NCBI GenBank assembly: GCA_046313435.1
Contig: JBKBYG010000024.1
Span: forward strand, 1 to 22,895
Origin: JBKBYG01 sp046313435
GTDB lineage: Bacteria > Pseudomonadota > Alphaproteobacteria > Rickettsiales > Arcanibacteraceae
DNA length: 22,895 bases
Direction of reading: 5' to 3'
Shown piece by piece: positions 8,216 to 16,716 of the stretch (its first letter is position 1; every line of letters begins with the position of its first letter). The translations under genes and the position numbers were made by a program. The notes under the pieces are model-generated. The model searched no databases. It saw only the letters and a program-made list of their open reading frames with translations, and had not been told where the DNA came from.

Positions 8216-9424
8216 TTATGCTTCATTTTGATGAACAAAATTTTCTTCATAGGAAAAATAGTTGAAATAGGAATAAAATCCATTAATAAGACTAGTTAAC
8301 TTCGATTCTTTGTTCCAGCCATAATCCGCACAAATCAAGAAAAATAAATTGAAATCTGCTAAATGATCAAAAAATTTAGAAAAGATTTGTATAATGTTAA
8401 TTACTTTTTGTTCATCAAGTAATTCCTCATTAGTAGCCATGTTGGATAATAAAGCTAATTCTAAAAATATTGTTTTAATTATTAGAACAGATATTTTTTC
8501 AAAATTAGAATTCTCGGATGAGAATGGAAAAATATTGATTCTTAAATTTGCTTGTATATATTTTTTTAAAATATTTTCTATTTGGATTGATTGATTAACA
8601 TTTACTTTCGGTTTAGAGCTAGAAACTTGTTCATCTAGTATAATTGATGCATCATCATAATTAATTTTTATGCTAAGTTTAGTTTCAATATTTGAAATCA
8701 ATTTTTTTAATTCTAAAGTTTGATGCAAATTACTAGATTTAATCAAAACAGCCATTAAAATCATTAAATTATATAAGCTGTTATTATCTTCTGTATTTTT
8801 AGAAAGACGCGCATTTACAGTTGAGGTAAGAAATTCAATTGCATTAGACCATTCCGCTGTTGGTATATTATCTAAAGAAATTGAAATGCTCATAAGCTGT
8901 GATAAAATCTGATGACTGCTGTATTCTTTGGACTCAGCGATATTTAATATATTAGTATGTATCTTCCAAAATCCTTCAACAGTAATATTTCTGGGTAAAT
9001 TATCTTTTAAACCATTAACTATTCTCAAGTTATCTTTATTTGCAATAGTAAAACTATTACTTTCAAAGAAAATTAATCTAATTATTTCAGGACATGATAA
9101 AGAGGCTGTCATTAACATGCTATCCCCTATTTTTTTTGTAACTCTTGGATATGAGTAGCAAGCATCTCCAAGAAATTCTTCCCCATAATCCGAATGGATT
9201 TGACATAGCCCATTTTTTAATTTGTTGCAAAACCCAGTAATTGGATTTTTTTTCATCTCATTGCCATAGTCAGTAACAACAATATCATCTAAAAGCTCTG
9301 GCGCTTTTTCTCTATATAATTTTTGTGTTTTTTTATCTACTTGTACACTCCAGCCTGAGCAACAAATAGTAGGGCATTTATCAGCTAAACATTTAAATTT
9401 ATCAACAAAACTATATACATGCAT
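8216..9424 (-). CDS. fliB: Flagellin lysine-N-methylase FliB
   Basis: A 402-residue protein with the FliB cysteine pattern: Cys12, Cys17 and the pair Cys21-Cys22 in CPTICCSGW, then FCNKLKNGLCQIH (Cys66, Cys74), DACYSYPR (Cys89) and SLSCPE (Cys111). These cysteines are the family signature and likely bind metal. FliB methylates surface lysines of flagellin. The weakly conserved C-terminal half is helical. It lies directly downstream of fliW and after flgK and flgL, which fits late filament modification. AAGAGAAA precedes the start. A flagellin substrate must be encoded elsewhere. Confidence 0.88.
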   Translation of the reverse strand: MHVYSFVDKFKCLADKCPTICCSGWSVQVDKKTQKLYREKAPELLDDIVVTDYGNEMKKNPITGFCNKLKNGLCQIHSDYGEEFLGDACYSYPRVTKKIGDSMLMTASLSCPEIIRLIFFESNSFTIANKDNLRIVNGLKDNLPRNITVEGFWKIHTNILNIAESKEYSSHQILSQLMSISISLDNIPTAEWSNAIEFLTSTVNARLSKNTEDNNSLYNLMILMAVLIKSSNLHQTLELKKLISNIETKLSIKINYDDASIILDEQVSSSKPKVNVNQSIQIENILKKYIQANLRINIFPFSSENSNFEKISVLIIKTIFLELALLSNMATNEELLDEQKVINIIQIFSKFFDHLADFNLFFLICADYGWNKESKLTSLINGFYSYFNYFSYEENFVHQNEA

Positions 9425-9443
9425 AAGTTATTTCTCTTACAAA

Positions 9444-9950
9444 TTATAAATCATGTTGAATTGAATATTTATTATCTGTAAAAACATATTGTATGCCAAT
9501 GTTTCTTTCAGTATCAATAAAGAGAGGAGCTCTTAGATTTATAGAAACTCTCTGTTTTGGGTTCGCATTTTCATCTTGGAAATTATGAACGGAAGTAACA
9601 AATATTACTGCTAAATTCTGTTTAGAGATATTAAATACGTTGCAGCATTTTTCAATATCAATCTTACTAATTAAGTTTGTAACTTTTTGAAAATTACATA
9701 TATATGTAATTAAACTTAAATTATCATCTTCTAAAGATTGTAGAATTTTAAAATTTTCTACAATATTCTTAGGGAAATTTACTAATCCAAAATCTTTGTA
9801 ATTTTCAAGTCCAACTAATCCATATGGGAAAAAAAGAGTTTTATTTACATCGAGCTCTAATTTGCCAAATCTACTATTTATAAATTTTATATTAGTTTTA
9901 ACTTCTTTTTCAGCAAGAACGATTTGATCAGATTTGAGAAGGGTTTGCAT
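9444..9950 (-). CDS. fliW: Flagellar assembly factor FliW
   Basis: A 168-residue protein matching FliW. The N-terminal segment has the form 'F-x-x-G-L-x-G-x-E' (FPYGLVGLENYKDFGLV), followed by FKILQSLEDDNLSLI and, in the second half, VSINLRAPLFID, all characteristic of the family. FliW binds flagellin and antagonises the translational repressor CsrA, coupling flagellin synthesis to export. A strong AAGGAG ribosome-binding site precedes the ATG. It sits between flgL and fliB with gaps of 10 and 19 bases, so all are probably on one transcript. No csrA gene is in the window. Confidence 0.85.
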   Translation of the reverse strand: MQTLLKSDQIVLAEKEVKTNIKFINSRFGKLELDVNKTLFFPYGLVGLENYKDFGLVNFPKNIVENFKILQSLEDDNLSLITYICNFQKVTNLISKIDIEKCCNVFNISKQNLAVIFVTSVHNFQDENANPKQRVSINLRAPLFIDTERNIGIQYVFTDNKYSIQHDL

Positions 9951-9960
9951 ATAATTCTCC

Positions 9961-10863
9961 TTATTTTAAGTACATTGTTAAATTTAGACTAGAAACTGTT
10001 GAAAAAGTTTTAAATAATGCTTCTAAAGCAACTTTATCATTGGATAATTGTAGAATGGTCTTTAAAGGATCAACTGGAGAAAGATCAGCCTCAACTTCAG
10101 TTAAATAGGATTTTACATCTTCTTTTTTTTCAATAACATTTTTAATACTATTAAGATTATTCCCAACTTCTGATCGAATTTGAACAATTTCTTTTATAGA
10201 ATCATCCATAAGCTTATTTGCCATATTTAAAGCTAAAGGATCATTAGTTTTTTCATATTCAATAATATAATTCATTGAAGCTATTAAATTTTGAAATGCA
10301 GGGTTAGAAGCTGTAATTCCGAAATCAAGCGGAAATTGATTATCTATTTGAGCTTTATTTACGAAGCTATCCCCTTTGTAATAATTAGCAGTAATAACAT
10401 TATTCAGAATATTAGTTTTTGATAAGTCAGTTACTGGCATTGTATCAGTTTTTGAGCCACTAAATAAATAATTTCCTGCATGAGAAACATTTAAGCAATC
10501 TTGTATATTAGAAAGGTTTGCACGGGTTATTTGAGTCATGTTTAATGCTTTTCCTGCGCTACTATTTTTTAACGTAAGATTTTTTTTCATTTCGATTGCA
10601 GTATTTATTATACTTTCTAAAGACTGATCCATACTAACTAGTTTAGCTTCCACTATTTTATCTTCAGTTATATAATTTGTAGATAAGTTAAGTTTTGCCT
10701 TAGTATTGATGTAATTATCTATTTTACTTGCAGAACCAAAAGAAGAAAAATTATCAACTTTACCTTCAATTTGATCAGGTATCTTAGATAGTTTAGATTG
10801 TAATGCTCCTATATTATTAGCGAATTTATTAAATTGTGCAGCAGTGCTAAAATGATTTGCCAT
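9961..10863 (-). CDS. flgL: Flagellar hook-associated protein 3 FlgL
   Basis: A 300-residue protein of flagellin-like architecture with helical ends and a short middle. The middle shows HAGNYLFSGSKTDTMPV, corresponding to the 'G-x-Y-L-F-x-G' region shared by FlgL and flagellins, and it follows flgK as expected. FlgL forms the second layer of the hook-filament junction. AAGGAAA lies before the ATG. A flagellin is the alternative reading, but the weak N-terminal flagellin signature and the flgK neighbour favour FlgL. Confidence 0.82.
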   Translation of the reverse strand: MANHFSTAAQFNKFANNIGALQSKLSKIPDQIEGKVDNFSSFGSASKIDNYINTKAKLNLSTNYITEDKIVEAKLVSMDQSLESIINTAIEMKKNLTLKNSSAGKALNMTQITRANLSNIQDCLNVSHAGNYLFSGSKTDTMPVTDLSKTNILNNVITANYYKGDSFVNKAQIDNQFPLDFGITASNPAFQNLIASMNYIIEYEKTNDPLALNMANKLMDDSIKEIVQIRSEVGNNLNSIKNVIEKKEDVKSYLTEVEADLSPVDPLKTILQLSNDKVALEALFKTFSTVSSLNLTMYLK

Positions 10864-10874
10864 ATTATATTTCC

Positions 10875-13727
10875 TTATCTAAAAGTACTTAAAAGTTCTT
10901 GGTATAACTCTTTTGTTACAGTAATTACTTTAGCTGAAGCTGAATAATACATTTGATATTGCGTGATATTCATTAATTCTTCGTCAATATTCACACCACT
11001 TTCGGCAAGAAATTTTTCGTTATAAGCATCATATAAGATTTTTTGTGTATCCAAATTATGCGTAGCTATATTAGCTTGAGTTGCATTATACGTTATAATA
11101 GTTGAAGTATAACCAATAAAGCTACTATAAGACTTGCTTATACCACCAGCTGAATCAAAGTTAAAGCTGGCAGATGATAAATTTGCTAACTCAATTATTG
11201 AAGAATTATTTCCACGTCCAATTCCATATGACCAGGGAGTAATAAATTTTGTCACCTCATCATCTGTACCGTTTTCAAGTTTTCCATTAGGGGTGACGCT
11301 GAAACTTGAATCATTAATACTCGCAGAAATTGTTGTAAAATTTCCGCTTAAACTAAAATTATTACCTTTTGTTCCAGGAGCATTATAATTAATGATCAGA
11401 GTATCAGCATTATTATTTGTATATGTAGCTTGATCTACTATTCCTGAGGTCACTGCGTTAACAGCGTTTAATTTTCCTATAGTATTATCTAATGTATCCG
11501 CTAAAGTTCCGCCTAATGTGATTTCATCATTAGCACTCGCTAAGGCTACATAAGTAAAATCTACTCCATTAATTGTTATTGTATCTCCGACAGAAGGATT
11601 GTTGCTGAATCTGAAATTTCCGCTAGCATGAGTTTCTCCAATAGTTTCACTTTTTGCATATGGCTGACTTTGTGTTAATTTACCAAGAGAAATTAAGTGT
11701 GGATTAGAAGCAATATCTTTTCGAATTTGTAAATTTAAAGCTGTGCCTGCAAGATTTGAATCCCCAGTTGTTAGATCATAATCTGAATTGCGAACAAAAA
11801 AATCATTCAATTCAAAATACTCTGAAAATCCCTTTGAAGTTGCAGGTATTGCATCTCTTACAAGAGTAGCAGGGTAACCGTTTTCTTTGCTATTTAAATC
11901 ATCAATTGCAATATAGCAATTCTCATGTAATGTTTTAATTTTCAAATATCCGGGTTCATTACCACTTACAGGATCACCATTTGAGTTTACTAACTCTGCG
12001 TGAGCAAATTGTTTAACTGATCCTGATGGAATAATTAGTGCTGAGCCTGAAGCAATTGTTGAAGCAGTATATCTTTGGTTTTGTATATTAATATTGCTAG
12101 GATTATCGTCGATAGAATAATTTATTGTAGAAGTTGAAATTGTGCCATCAGCTTCAGTTATTTTAACTTGTGCTTGAATTGTATATGGTCCACCAGACCC
12201 GCCAGCAAAGTCAACAGTTATAGGTGTGGTTGTTCTGTCTCTAACTCCTGCTTCACTGACATAGGGCGAAGGAAGTCCTCCAACTAATCCAGCACATCCT
12301 GCATCTGTAACATTGATAGAAAGCACTTCAAATGTTGAATCAGTTTGAGATTGATTTTCTAAAGCAAAATTAAATGTAAATTGTCCATTAGGTGCAGTTG
12401 ATAAAGGACTAGCTGCTGCTAATTTTACATCGTATATATTTCCTATGCTTGTATGAGCTTCTACAGCTTCATTATAAAAATATTGGTTTATTTCATCAAT
12501 TATTGTTTGTACAGATATTTGACCGCTTATAGAGCCAGACTTCATATTAGACAAATTTAAATTTAAAGGATTTAGATCACTACCATCATTTTTTTTAATT
12601 GGATCACCGGATTTATCAACAAGTCCTATCCTTACATTTCCTGAAAAAGCCCTCACATCTTCGGCATATACTGGTCTTGTGCTAAGCATAGTAGATAACG
12701 GAGGGAATCCACTTCCTGAATTATGTATTTTATTAAATTCAGAGGAAATTTTTGCTGCAAGATTGTCTAATTGATCTATTATATTTGGGATTGAAACATC
12801 GCGTAATTCTTGTAAAGCTGCTATTTCACCACTTTTTATCAATGATGTTATCGTGCTAGGTGTGCCTCCAAAATTACCAATTCCAGAACTAATTATATCG
12901 AAGGAGTCAAGTATATTTCCTGAAAGATCAAGTGAATTTACTTTTAAACTTCCTAGTGTAGAGTTTTTGGTAAATGCTTCAATAGATGCAGCTTGAATAT
13001 ATTCCATTTCGTATAAATTAGAATCTAGTAATGGAGCGCCACCTGAAGTATTTATTGAAATTTCGCCATTTGATTTATAATACACATTTATATTAAGTTT
13101 TTCTGATAAAACTTTTAATGCATCATCTCTTTTTTGCATTAAATTAGCATATGCTTCAGTAGATTTATCAGTAGTGTTTATAGCAGCATTAATGTTTCTA
13201 AGGTCTGCCAAATGATTATTTACCTCACTTACTGATGAAGATATATCACGATCAGCATTGTATCTTAATTGATGTAAATTTTGAGAGAGATTAGATATGT
13301 TATCTGCAAGATTCCGAGCTTTATTTACTGTTTCAAACCGTAGTGCTTCAAGATCGGGAGAGTTAGATAAAGCTTTTAAAGATGAGAAAAATTCATTTAT
13401 ATTTGAATCAAGAGTTGATTTAGTTCCTGGTGTTCCAAATAGTAATTGGATTTCTTTATTATAAGTATCGATAACGGTATTTTCAGAAACAAGAGAAGTT
13501 TGAGATCTTAAGGTCTCGGATAAATATTGATCAACTTGCCTAGTAATTGCAGCAACCATAACGCCATTACCTTGACCTCCAGTAATATTTTGAGGACTCA
13601 GCTCAGCGACTCTCTTAACATAATTGTCAGTTTTATAATTACTTATATTTCCTGAAGCAGTTGAAATTAATTGCTGTGCTGCTTTAAGGCCTGTTAATGA
13701 ATTCGATAATGCATTATCTAATGACAT
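10875..13727 (-). CDS. flgK: Flagellar hook-associated protein 1 FlgK, enlarged
   Basis: A 950-residue junction protein, far longer than the usual 450-650. The N-terminal D0/D1 is typical (LSNSLTGLKAAQQLISTASGNISNY), as is the region around 95-130 (LLFGTPGTKSTLDSNINEFF). The C-terminus GVNIDEELMNITQYQMYYSA and SAKVITVTKELYQELL (911-946) closes the family fold. In between, roughly 360-860 is expanded with beta-rich, Ser/Thr/Asn-rich segments. One unit around 703-796 (GDTITINGVDFTYVALAS, then TLADTLDNTIGKLNAV) resembles a domain that I recall from other alphaproteobacterial flagellar axial and hook-associated proteins. FlgK connects hook to filament. It begins four bases after the upstream flgN-like gene. 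Confidence 0.9.
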   Translation of the reverse strand: MSLDNALSNSLTGLKAAQQLISTASGNISNYKTDNYVKRVAELSPQNITGGQGNGVMVAAITRQVDQYLSETLRSQTSLVSENTVIDTYNKEIQLLFGTPGTKSTLDSNINEFFSSLKALSNSPDLEALRFETVNKARNLADNISNLSQNLHQLRYNADRDISSSVSEVNNHLADLRNINAAINTTDKSTEAYANLMQKRDDALKVLSEKLNINVYYKSNGEISINTSGGAPLLDSNLYEMEYIQAASIEAFTKNSTLGSLKVNSLDLSGNILDSFDIISSGIGNFGGTPSTITSLIKSGEIAALQELRDVSIPNIIDQLDNLAAKISSEFNKIHNSGSGFPPLSTMLSTRPVYAEDVRAFSGNVRIGLVDKSGDPIKKNDGSDLNPLNLNLSNMKSGSISGQISVQTIIDEINQYFYNEAVEAHTSIGNIYDVKLAAASPLSTAPNGQFTFNFALENQSQTDSTFEVLSINVTDAGCAGLVGGLPSPYVSEAGVRDRTTTPITVDFAGGSGGPYTIQAQVKITEADGTISTSTINYSIDDNPSNINIQNQRYTASTIASGSALIIPSGSVKQFAHAELVNSNGDPVSGNEPGYLKIKTLHENCYIAIDDLNSKENGYPATLVRDAIPATSKGFSEYFELNDFFVRNSDYDLTTGDSNLAGTALNLQIRKDIASNPHLISLGKLTQSQPYAKSETIGETHASGNFRFSNNPSVGDTITINGVDFTYVALASANDEITLGGTLADTLDNTIGKLNAVNAVTSGIVDQATYTNNNADTLIINYNAPGTKGNNFSLSGNFTTISASINDSSFSVTPNGKLENGTDDEVTKFITPWSYGIGRGNNSSIIELANLSSASFNFDSAGGISKSYSSFIGYTSTIITYNATQANIATHNLDTQKILYDAYNEKFLAESGVNIDEELMNITQYQMYYSASAKVITVTKELYQELLSTFR

Positions 13728-13731
13728 TTTA

Positions 13732-14181
13732 TTATACCAAATCAGTTAAAGTTAAAGCTGGCATCATGTTTGCTTGTTTATCACAGTGCGCAAAAGAACC
13801 AGTATTGTTATAAATTTTATTTTCTAATGTATTTTTAAGTATTTCATCCCTTAAAATTTCAATAAGTTTTTTATTTGCTAAACTAGCTCTTGTAATTAAC
13901 TTAAAGTTTTCCTCGGTTACTTCGTTTAATTTATTATTTAATTCAACAATTTCTTCTATAAGAGCTCTATTATGTGTTTCAATAATTTCTGCGTTACTAA
14001 TTATAGATTTTTTTGCATTATCTAAATAAGTAACAATTTCATTCTTTTCCGGTGCCATTGCATTTGCCTGATTAATTTTAAATTGTTTTAATAGCTTATT
14101 CTCTATATGCAAAATCTCTGCCAATCTAATAGTAAAAATTTTAATTTGTTCAAAATTAAGAGTAAAATTATTTTCAGTCAT
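13732..14181 (-). CDS. flgN: Probable FlgN-type flagellar export chaperone
   Basis: About 149 residues, predicted to be nearly all alpha-helical (for example IETHNRALIEEIVELNNKL). No strong motif is visible; the call rests on size, helical content, a C-terminal segment resembling those of FlgN proteins, and position directly before flgK and flgL, whose products FlgN escorts to the export gate. The frame is open 15 codons further upstream, to 14226, but the ATG at 14181 has an AGAGG ribosome-binding site at good spacing and overlaps the end of flgJ by only eight bases, the usual sign of translational coupling. Confidence 0.6.
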   Translation of the reverse strand: MTENNFTLNFEQIKIFTIRLAEILHIENKLLKQFKINQANAMAPEKNEIVTYLDNAKKSIISNAEIIETHNRALIEEIVELNNKLNEVTEENFKLITRASLANKKLIEILRDEILKNTLENKIYNNTGSFAHCDKQANMMPALTLTDLV

Positions 14182-14461
14182 TTGTAACCTCTTGAAGTTG
14201 CATGAGTTTTCTTGTGATATGTTCATCCAAATTAAATGTTGAACTTTTACTTATGGCTTTGCCATATTCATCTACAAGCATTGATTTGAATATTTCTGAT
14301 TTTGAATCTTTTGGAGCTAAAGGGTTAAAGTTCACGTTTTCAAAAACTATATTTAACATTTTTGACAGAAATACTGATTTATATTCAGCCGCTGTCTCTT
14401 TAATTTTATTCAAGTCATGTTTAGGAGTTATCTTAGTACTATTAATCGAAATATCGGTCAT
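14174..14461 (-). CDS. flgJ: Short FlgJ, rod-binding domain only
   Basis: A 95-residue protein consisting solely of the FlgJ N-terminal rod-binding domain: AAEYKSVFLSKML, then EIFKSMLVDEYGKAISKSSTFNLDEHITRKLMQL. The muramidase domain of enterobacterial FlgJ is absent, as is normal in alphaproteobacteria. It acts as a rod cap or scaffold in the periplasm. It appears to be the first gene of the flgJ-flgN-flgK-flgL-fliW-fliB run; TAGGTAGG precedes the start. Its usual neighbour flgI is 4.4 kb away, separated by two genes on the other strand. Confidence 0.85.
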   Translation of the reverse strand: MTDISINSTKITPKHDLNKIKETAAEYKSVFLSKMLNIVFENVNFNPLAPKDSKSEIFKSMLVDEYGKAISKSSTFNLDEHITRKLMQLQEVTND

Positions 14462-14487
14462 TATTGCCTACCTATATGTAAATTTTG

Positions 14488-14529
14488 CCTATCTTATTTT
14501 TATTTTAAGGTCATATAAAATAAGATAGG
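14488..14529. promoter_or_regulatory. Perfect 13-bp inverted repeat in the flgJ leader / divergent region
   Basis: CCTATCTTATTTT (14488-14500) and AAAATAAGATAGG (14517-14529) are exact reverse complements separated by 16 bases. The element lies between divergent genes, 27 bases upstream of the flgJ start. No T-run follows on either strand, so it is not an ordinary terminator. It could be a protein-binding operator or a 5'-leader hairpin in the flgJ mRNA. A second small palindrome, ACCAT (14531-14535) and ATGGT (14539-14543), lies beside it. Confidence 0.6.
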
Positions 14530-14546
14530 GACCATCAAATGGTAAT

Positions 14547-14564
14547 ATGCATAAATCATGCCAA
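14547..14564 (-). promoter_or_regulatory. Sigma54-like GG-N10-GC element upstream of flgJ
   Basis: Read on the minus strand, TTGGCATG (14564-14557) and ATGCAT (14552-14547) give the GG-N10-GC spacing of sigma54 promoters, with a good -24 box and a fair -12 box. The predicted start near 14537 would place the 13-bp hairpin at the very beginning of the flgJ transcript. Sigma54 control of flagellar genes is common in alphaproteobacteria; whether this organism has rpoN is unknown. Confidence 0.35.
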
Positions 14565-14638
14565 TTCATGCAAAACAATAAAGATTACTAATAGATAATT
14601 TCTAAATGCATAATAATTAATTTCTATTAATAAATAAA

Positions 14639-14667
14639 TTGACTATGTTTGGTGCTTAAAATATGAT
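14639..14667 (+). promoter_or_regulatory. Strong sigma70-type promoter for the first paralog
   Basis: TTGACT (14639-14644), exactly 17 bases, then TATGAT (14662-14667): one mismatch to each consensus box at ideal spacing. A start at about 14674 would give a leader of roughly 30 bases containing AGGA (14691-14694) nine bases before the ATG at 14704. This is the best promoter in the window. Confidence 0.7.
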
Positions 14668-14703
14668 AATAAAAAAATTAACATATTTGTAGGAATTTTA
14701 AAC

Positions 14704-16713
14704 ATGGATAAAAATAAACGTATAGCTGAATTGAGAAGAAAATTAGCAAAACATGTTGGAAGAAGTAAATTTGATATATCAACGAAATCAATGATTATGG
14801 AGGAAGTTTTTAGTAAGAATAATCTTGTATTGTTTGAAAATATTATTGAACTTGCAGAACTTGATGAAAAATATAAAGTTGATGTGTTAACAATAATTTT
14901 AAATAAATCATATGACAATCTAAATTATGAATTATTAAGAGCTTTTTATAATTTTGTCAAAAAGTTTGGACAAATAGAAAAATATAAAATTAGACTACTT
15001 GATTTATATTCAAGAGATTCTAATAAGTTAATAGTTGAATTAATTGACGATTCAGAAATTTCCATAATCAACTTAAATAATTCTTCTGATCTAACTTTAC
15101 TTAAGCTGATCAACCATGATAGTGATTCTATTAATGAGCGTATTAAAAAATGTGATTCAAAAAAAGTTCTTGATCAAATGATGAGTGAGTATTTTATTAG
15201 CGAATCTAAAAAGGAAATTAAGTCAGATTATAAATTTTTTAAAAGTGATTTGCAATTTAGATTTACATTAGAAATTATTAATACTCAGCTTGAGCGTATA
15301 AATTCTGAAATGCCTACTGTTCCAAACACTCAAAAAGATCGATTCCTGTTAATGTTATATAATTGTTTAAGACATATTCACCCTGAGACTACTCCTAAAA
15401 TGAAAAATTTAGAAACGCAAAGTCAGGTATTAGAACTTAACCTGAAATATCAGGAATTTATTTATTATCATTTATCAAAAGCACATATTATAAATTCACC
15501 TTTGTTTTTTCATATTTTGACGACGCACTCATATTTTATTAAAATTATAAAAGAGTCACAACCATTTCTTCGTGATTTAGTAAATTATATAGGTCGTCCT
15601 AATGATAAAAATAATCCTATTAAAGCGATATTACAATATGGAGATAAATATCCTAAAAATGATGTAAATCCTATTTTTAAATTTTTAGAATTAAAAGATT
15701 TCAAATCTAATTATTTTATTATAGATCGCTTCATACAATATCTTGAATTAATGAATCATCCAACTGACGATTTTTCTAATTTTTTTAAATCATGGTTTCT
15801 AAAAAATATAGATGAACTTAAAGAAACATTTTCTTTCATTAATCTTAAGAGTCAGCAAGAATGTAGTAATTATTTTTCGTTTTTTGACAGAAAATTTTTA
15901 AATATAAGCATTTTTGGAATGCAGCAAAATAAGGCTAATAATTATTGTACTGCAATAAACCGAGATGAAAATACTATTAATGAAATCTCATTTGAAACGA
16001 TATTATATTTTTTACAATATGCAAGGCCTGTTGACCTATTGAGCATACTGGAAGCCTATCCAATAAATTCTGTAGAATTTGATGAATCATGGACGCCTGA
16101 ATTGATTGAGCAAGCAGTATTTTTATATAGAGAAATAAATGCGAAAGCTTATGAAGATTATGATAAGGAAAAAGGTTTGCCGATGTGGAAAATCTTAAAA
16201 TTATCTGAAATTGATGAAATACTTGAAAAATACGTTTATATAAACCTTTATGTAAATTCGAATTCTTTAAATGAACCAGCAAGAAATTTACCAGTTGATA
16301 CTGTGAAACATATCATTAATTATGTTTCGAATAACAAATTTGCTGCAAAAGAAAATGATTTAATGACTAGGGCAAAGATGAGATTTTCAAGTAAGAATCT
16401 AGTTAATTTAACTTCAGCTCAAAAAACCATCCACTTCTTGAAATCTTTATATGAAGAGCTTTTAAAGCTTGAATGTGATGAATCAGTGGATATGGTTGAG
16501 TTTATAAATACTTGTCGTAATAATAAACTTAATGAAGAATTCGATGTTGGTTTTGACCCTGAAACGAAAAGTTTTTACAGTGTTAAAGAAAAAAATAAAA
16601 TGTCTGTAGAAAATGGAAATAAAAACAGTTCTAATTTATCCCCATTAGAAAAAATATTAAAAAGGAAAGCTGAAGATCAATTGGATAAAAGTCCGAAATC
16701 TCCTAGTAGATGA
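14704..16713 (+). CDS. Unknown large protein, paralog 1 of a tandem pair
   Basis: A 669-residue protein of no family I recognise. It has no signal peptide or membrane helix, and is predicted mostly alpha-helical, rich in Leu, Lys, Asn and Ile. It is homologous to the next gene. Shared blocks are MLYNC (217), NSPLFFHILTTHSYFI (264-279), DVNPIFKFLE (from 320), LQYARPVDLL (437-446), SWTPELIEQAVFLYREIN (462-479), KAYEDYDKEKGL (about 481-492), a FLKSLYEELL segment (about 578-587) and CRNNKLNEEFDVGFDPETKS (from 604). The N-terminal 200 residues diverge strongly between the two. The last 40 residues are a disordered basic tail (KRKAEDQLDKSPKSPSR) absent from paralog 2. A strong promoter and AGGA ribosome-binding site precede it. 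It lies between flgJ and flgI on the opposite strand. A secreted effector is one possibility; function is unknown. Confidence 0.85.
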   Translation: MDKNKRIAELRRKLAKHVGRSKFDISTKSMIMEEVFSKNNLVLFENIIELAELDEKYKVDVLTIILNKSYDNLNYELLRAFYNFVKKFGQIEKYKIRLLDLYSRDSNKLIVELIDDSEISIINLNNSSDLTLLKLINHDSDSINERIKKCDSKKVLDQMMSEYFISESKKEIKSDYKFFKSDLQFRFTLEIINTQLERINSEMPTVPNTQKDRFLLMLYNCLRHIHPETTPKMKNLETQSQVLELNLKYQEFIYYHLSKAHIINSPLFFHILTTHSYFIKIIKESQPFLRDLVNYIGRPNDKNNPIKAILQYGDKYPKNDVNPIFKFLELKDFKSNYFIIDRFIQYLELMNHPTDDFSNFFKSWFLKNIDELKETFSFINLKSQQECSNYFSFFDRKFLNISIFGMQQNKANNYCTAINRDENTINEISFETILYFLQYARPVDLLSILEAYPINSVEFDESWTPELIEQAVFLYREINAKAYEDYDKEKGLPMWKILKLSEIDEILEKYVYINLYVNSNSLNEPARNLPVDTVKHIINYVSNNKFAAKENDLMTRAKMRFSSKNLVNLTSAQKTIHFLKSLYEELLKLECDESVDMVEFINTCRNNKLNEEFDVGFDPETKSFYSVKEKNKMSVENGNKNSSNLSPLEKILKRKAEDQLDKSPKSPSR

Positions 16714-16716
16714 AAA

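Noticed and set aside
11134..11388. Plus-strand open frame of 84 codons inside flgK
   Set aside because: Antisense to a continuous flgK frame with recognisable domains; no ribosome-binding site or motif.
14202..14528. Plus-strand open frame of 108 codons
   Set aside because: Antisense to flgJ and the inverted repeat; FlgJ on the other strand has clear family motifs.
14488..14529. Reading the 13-bp inverted repeat as a rho-independent terminator
   Set aside because: It lies between divergent genes and neither arm is followed by a T-run.
14643..14918. Minus-strand open frame of 91 codons
   Set aside because: It overlaps the strong promoter and start of paralog 1 and is a low-complexity shadow of AT-rich coding DNA.
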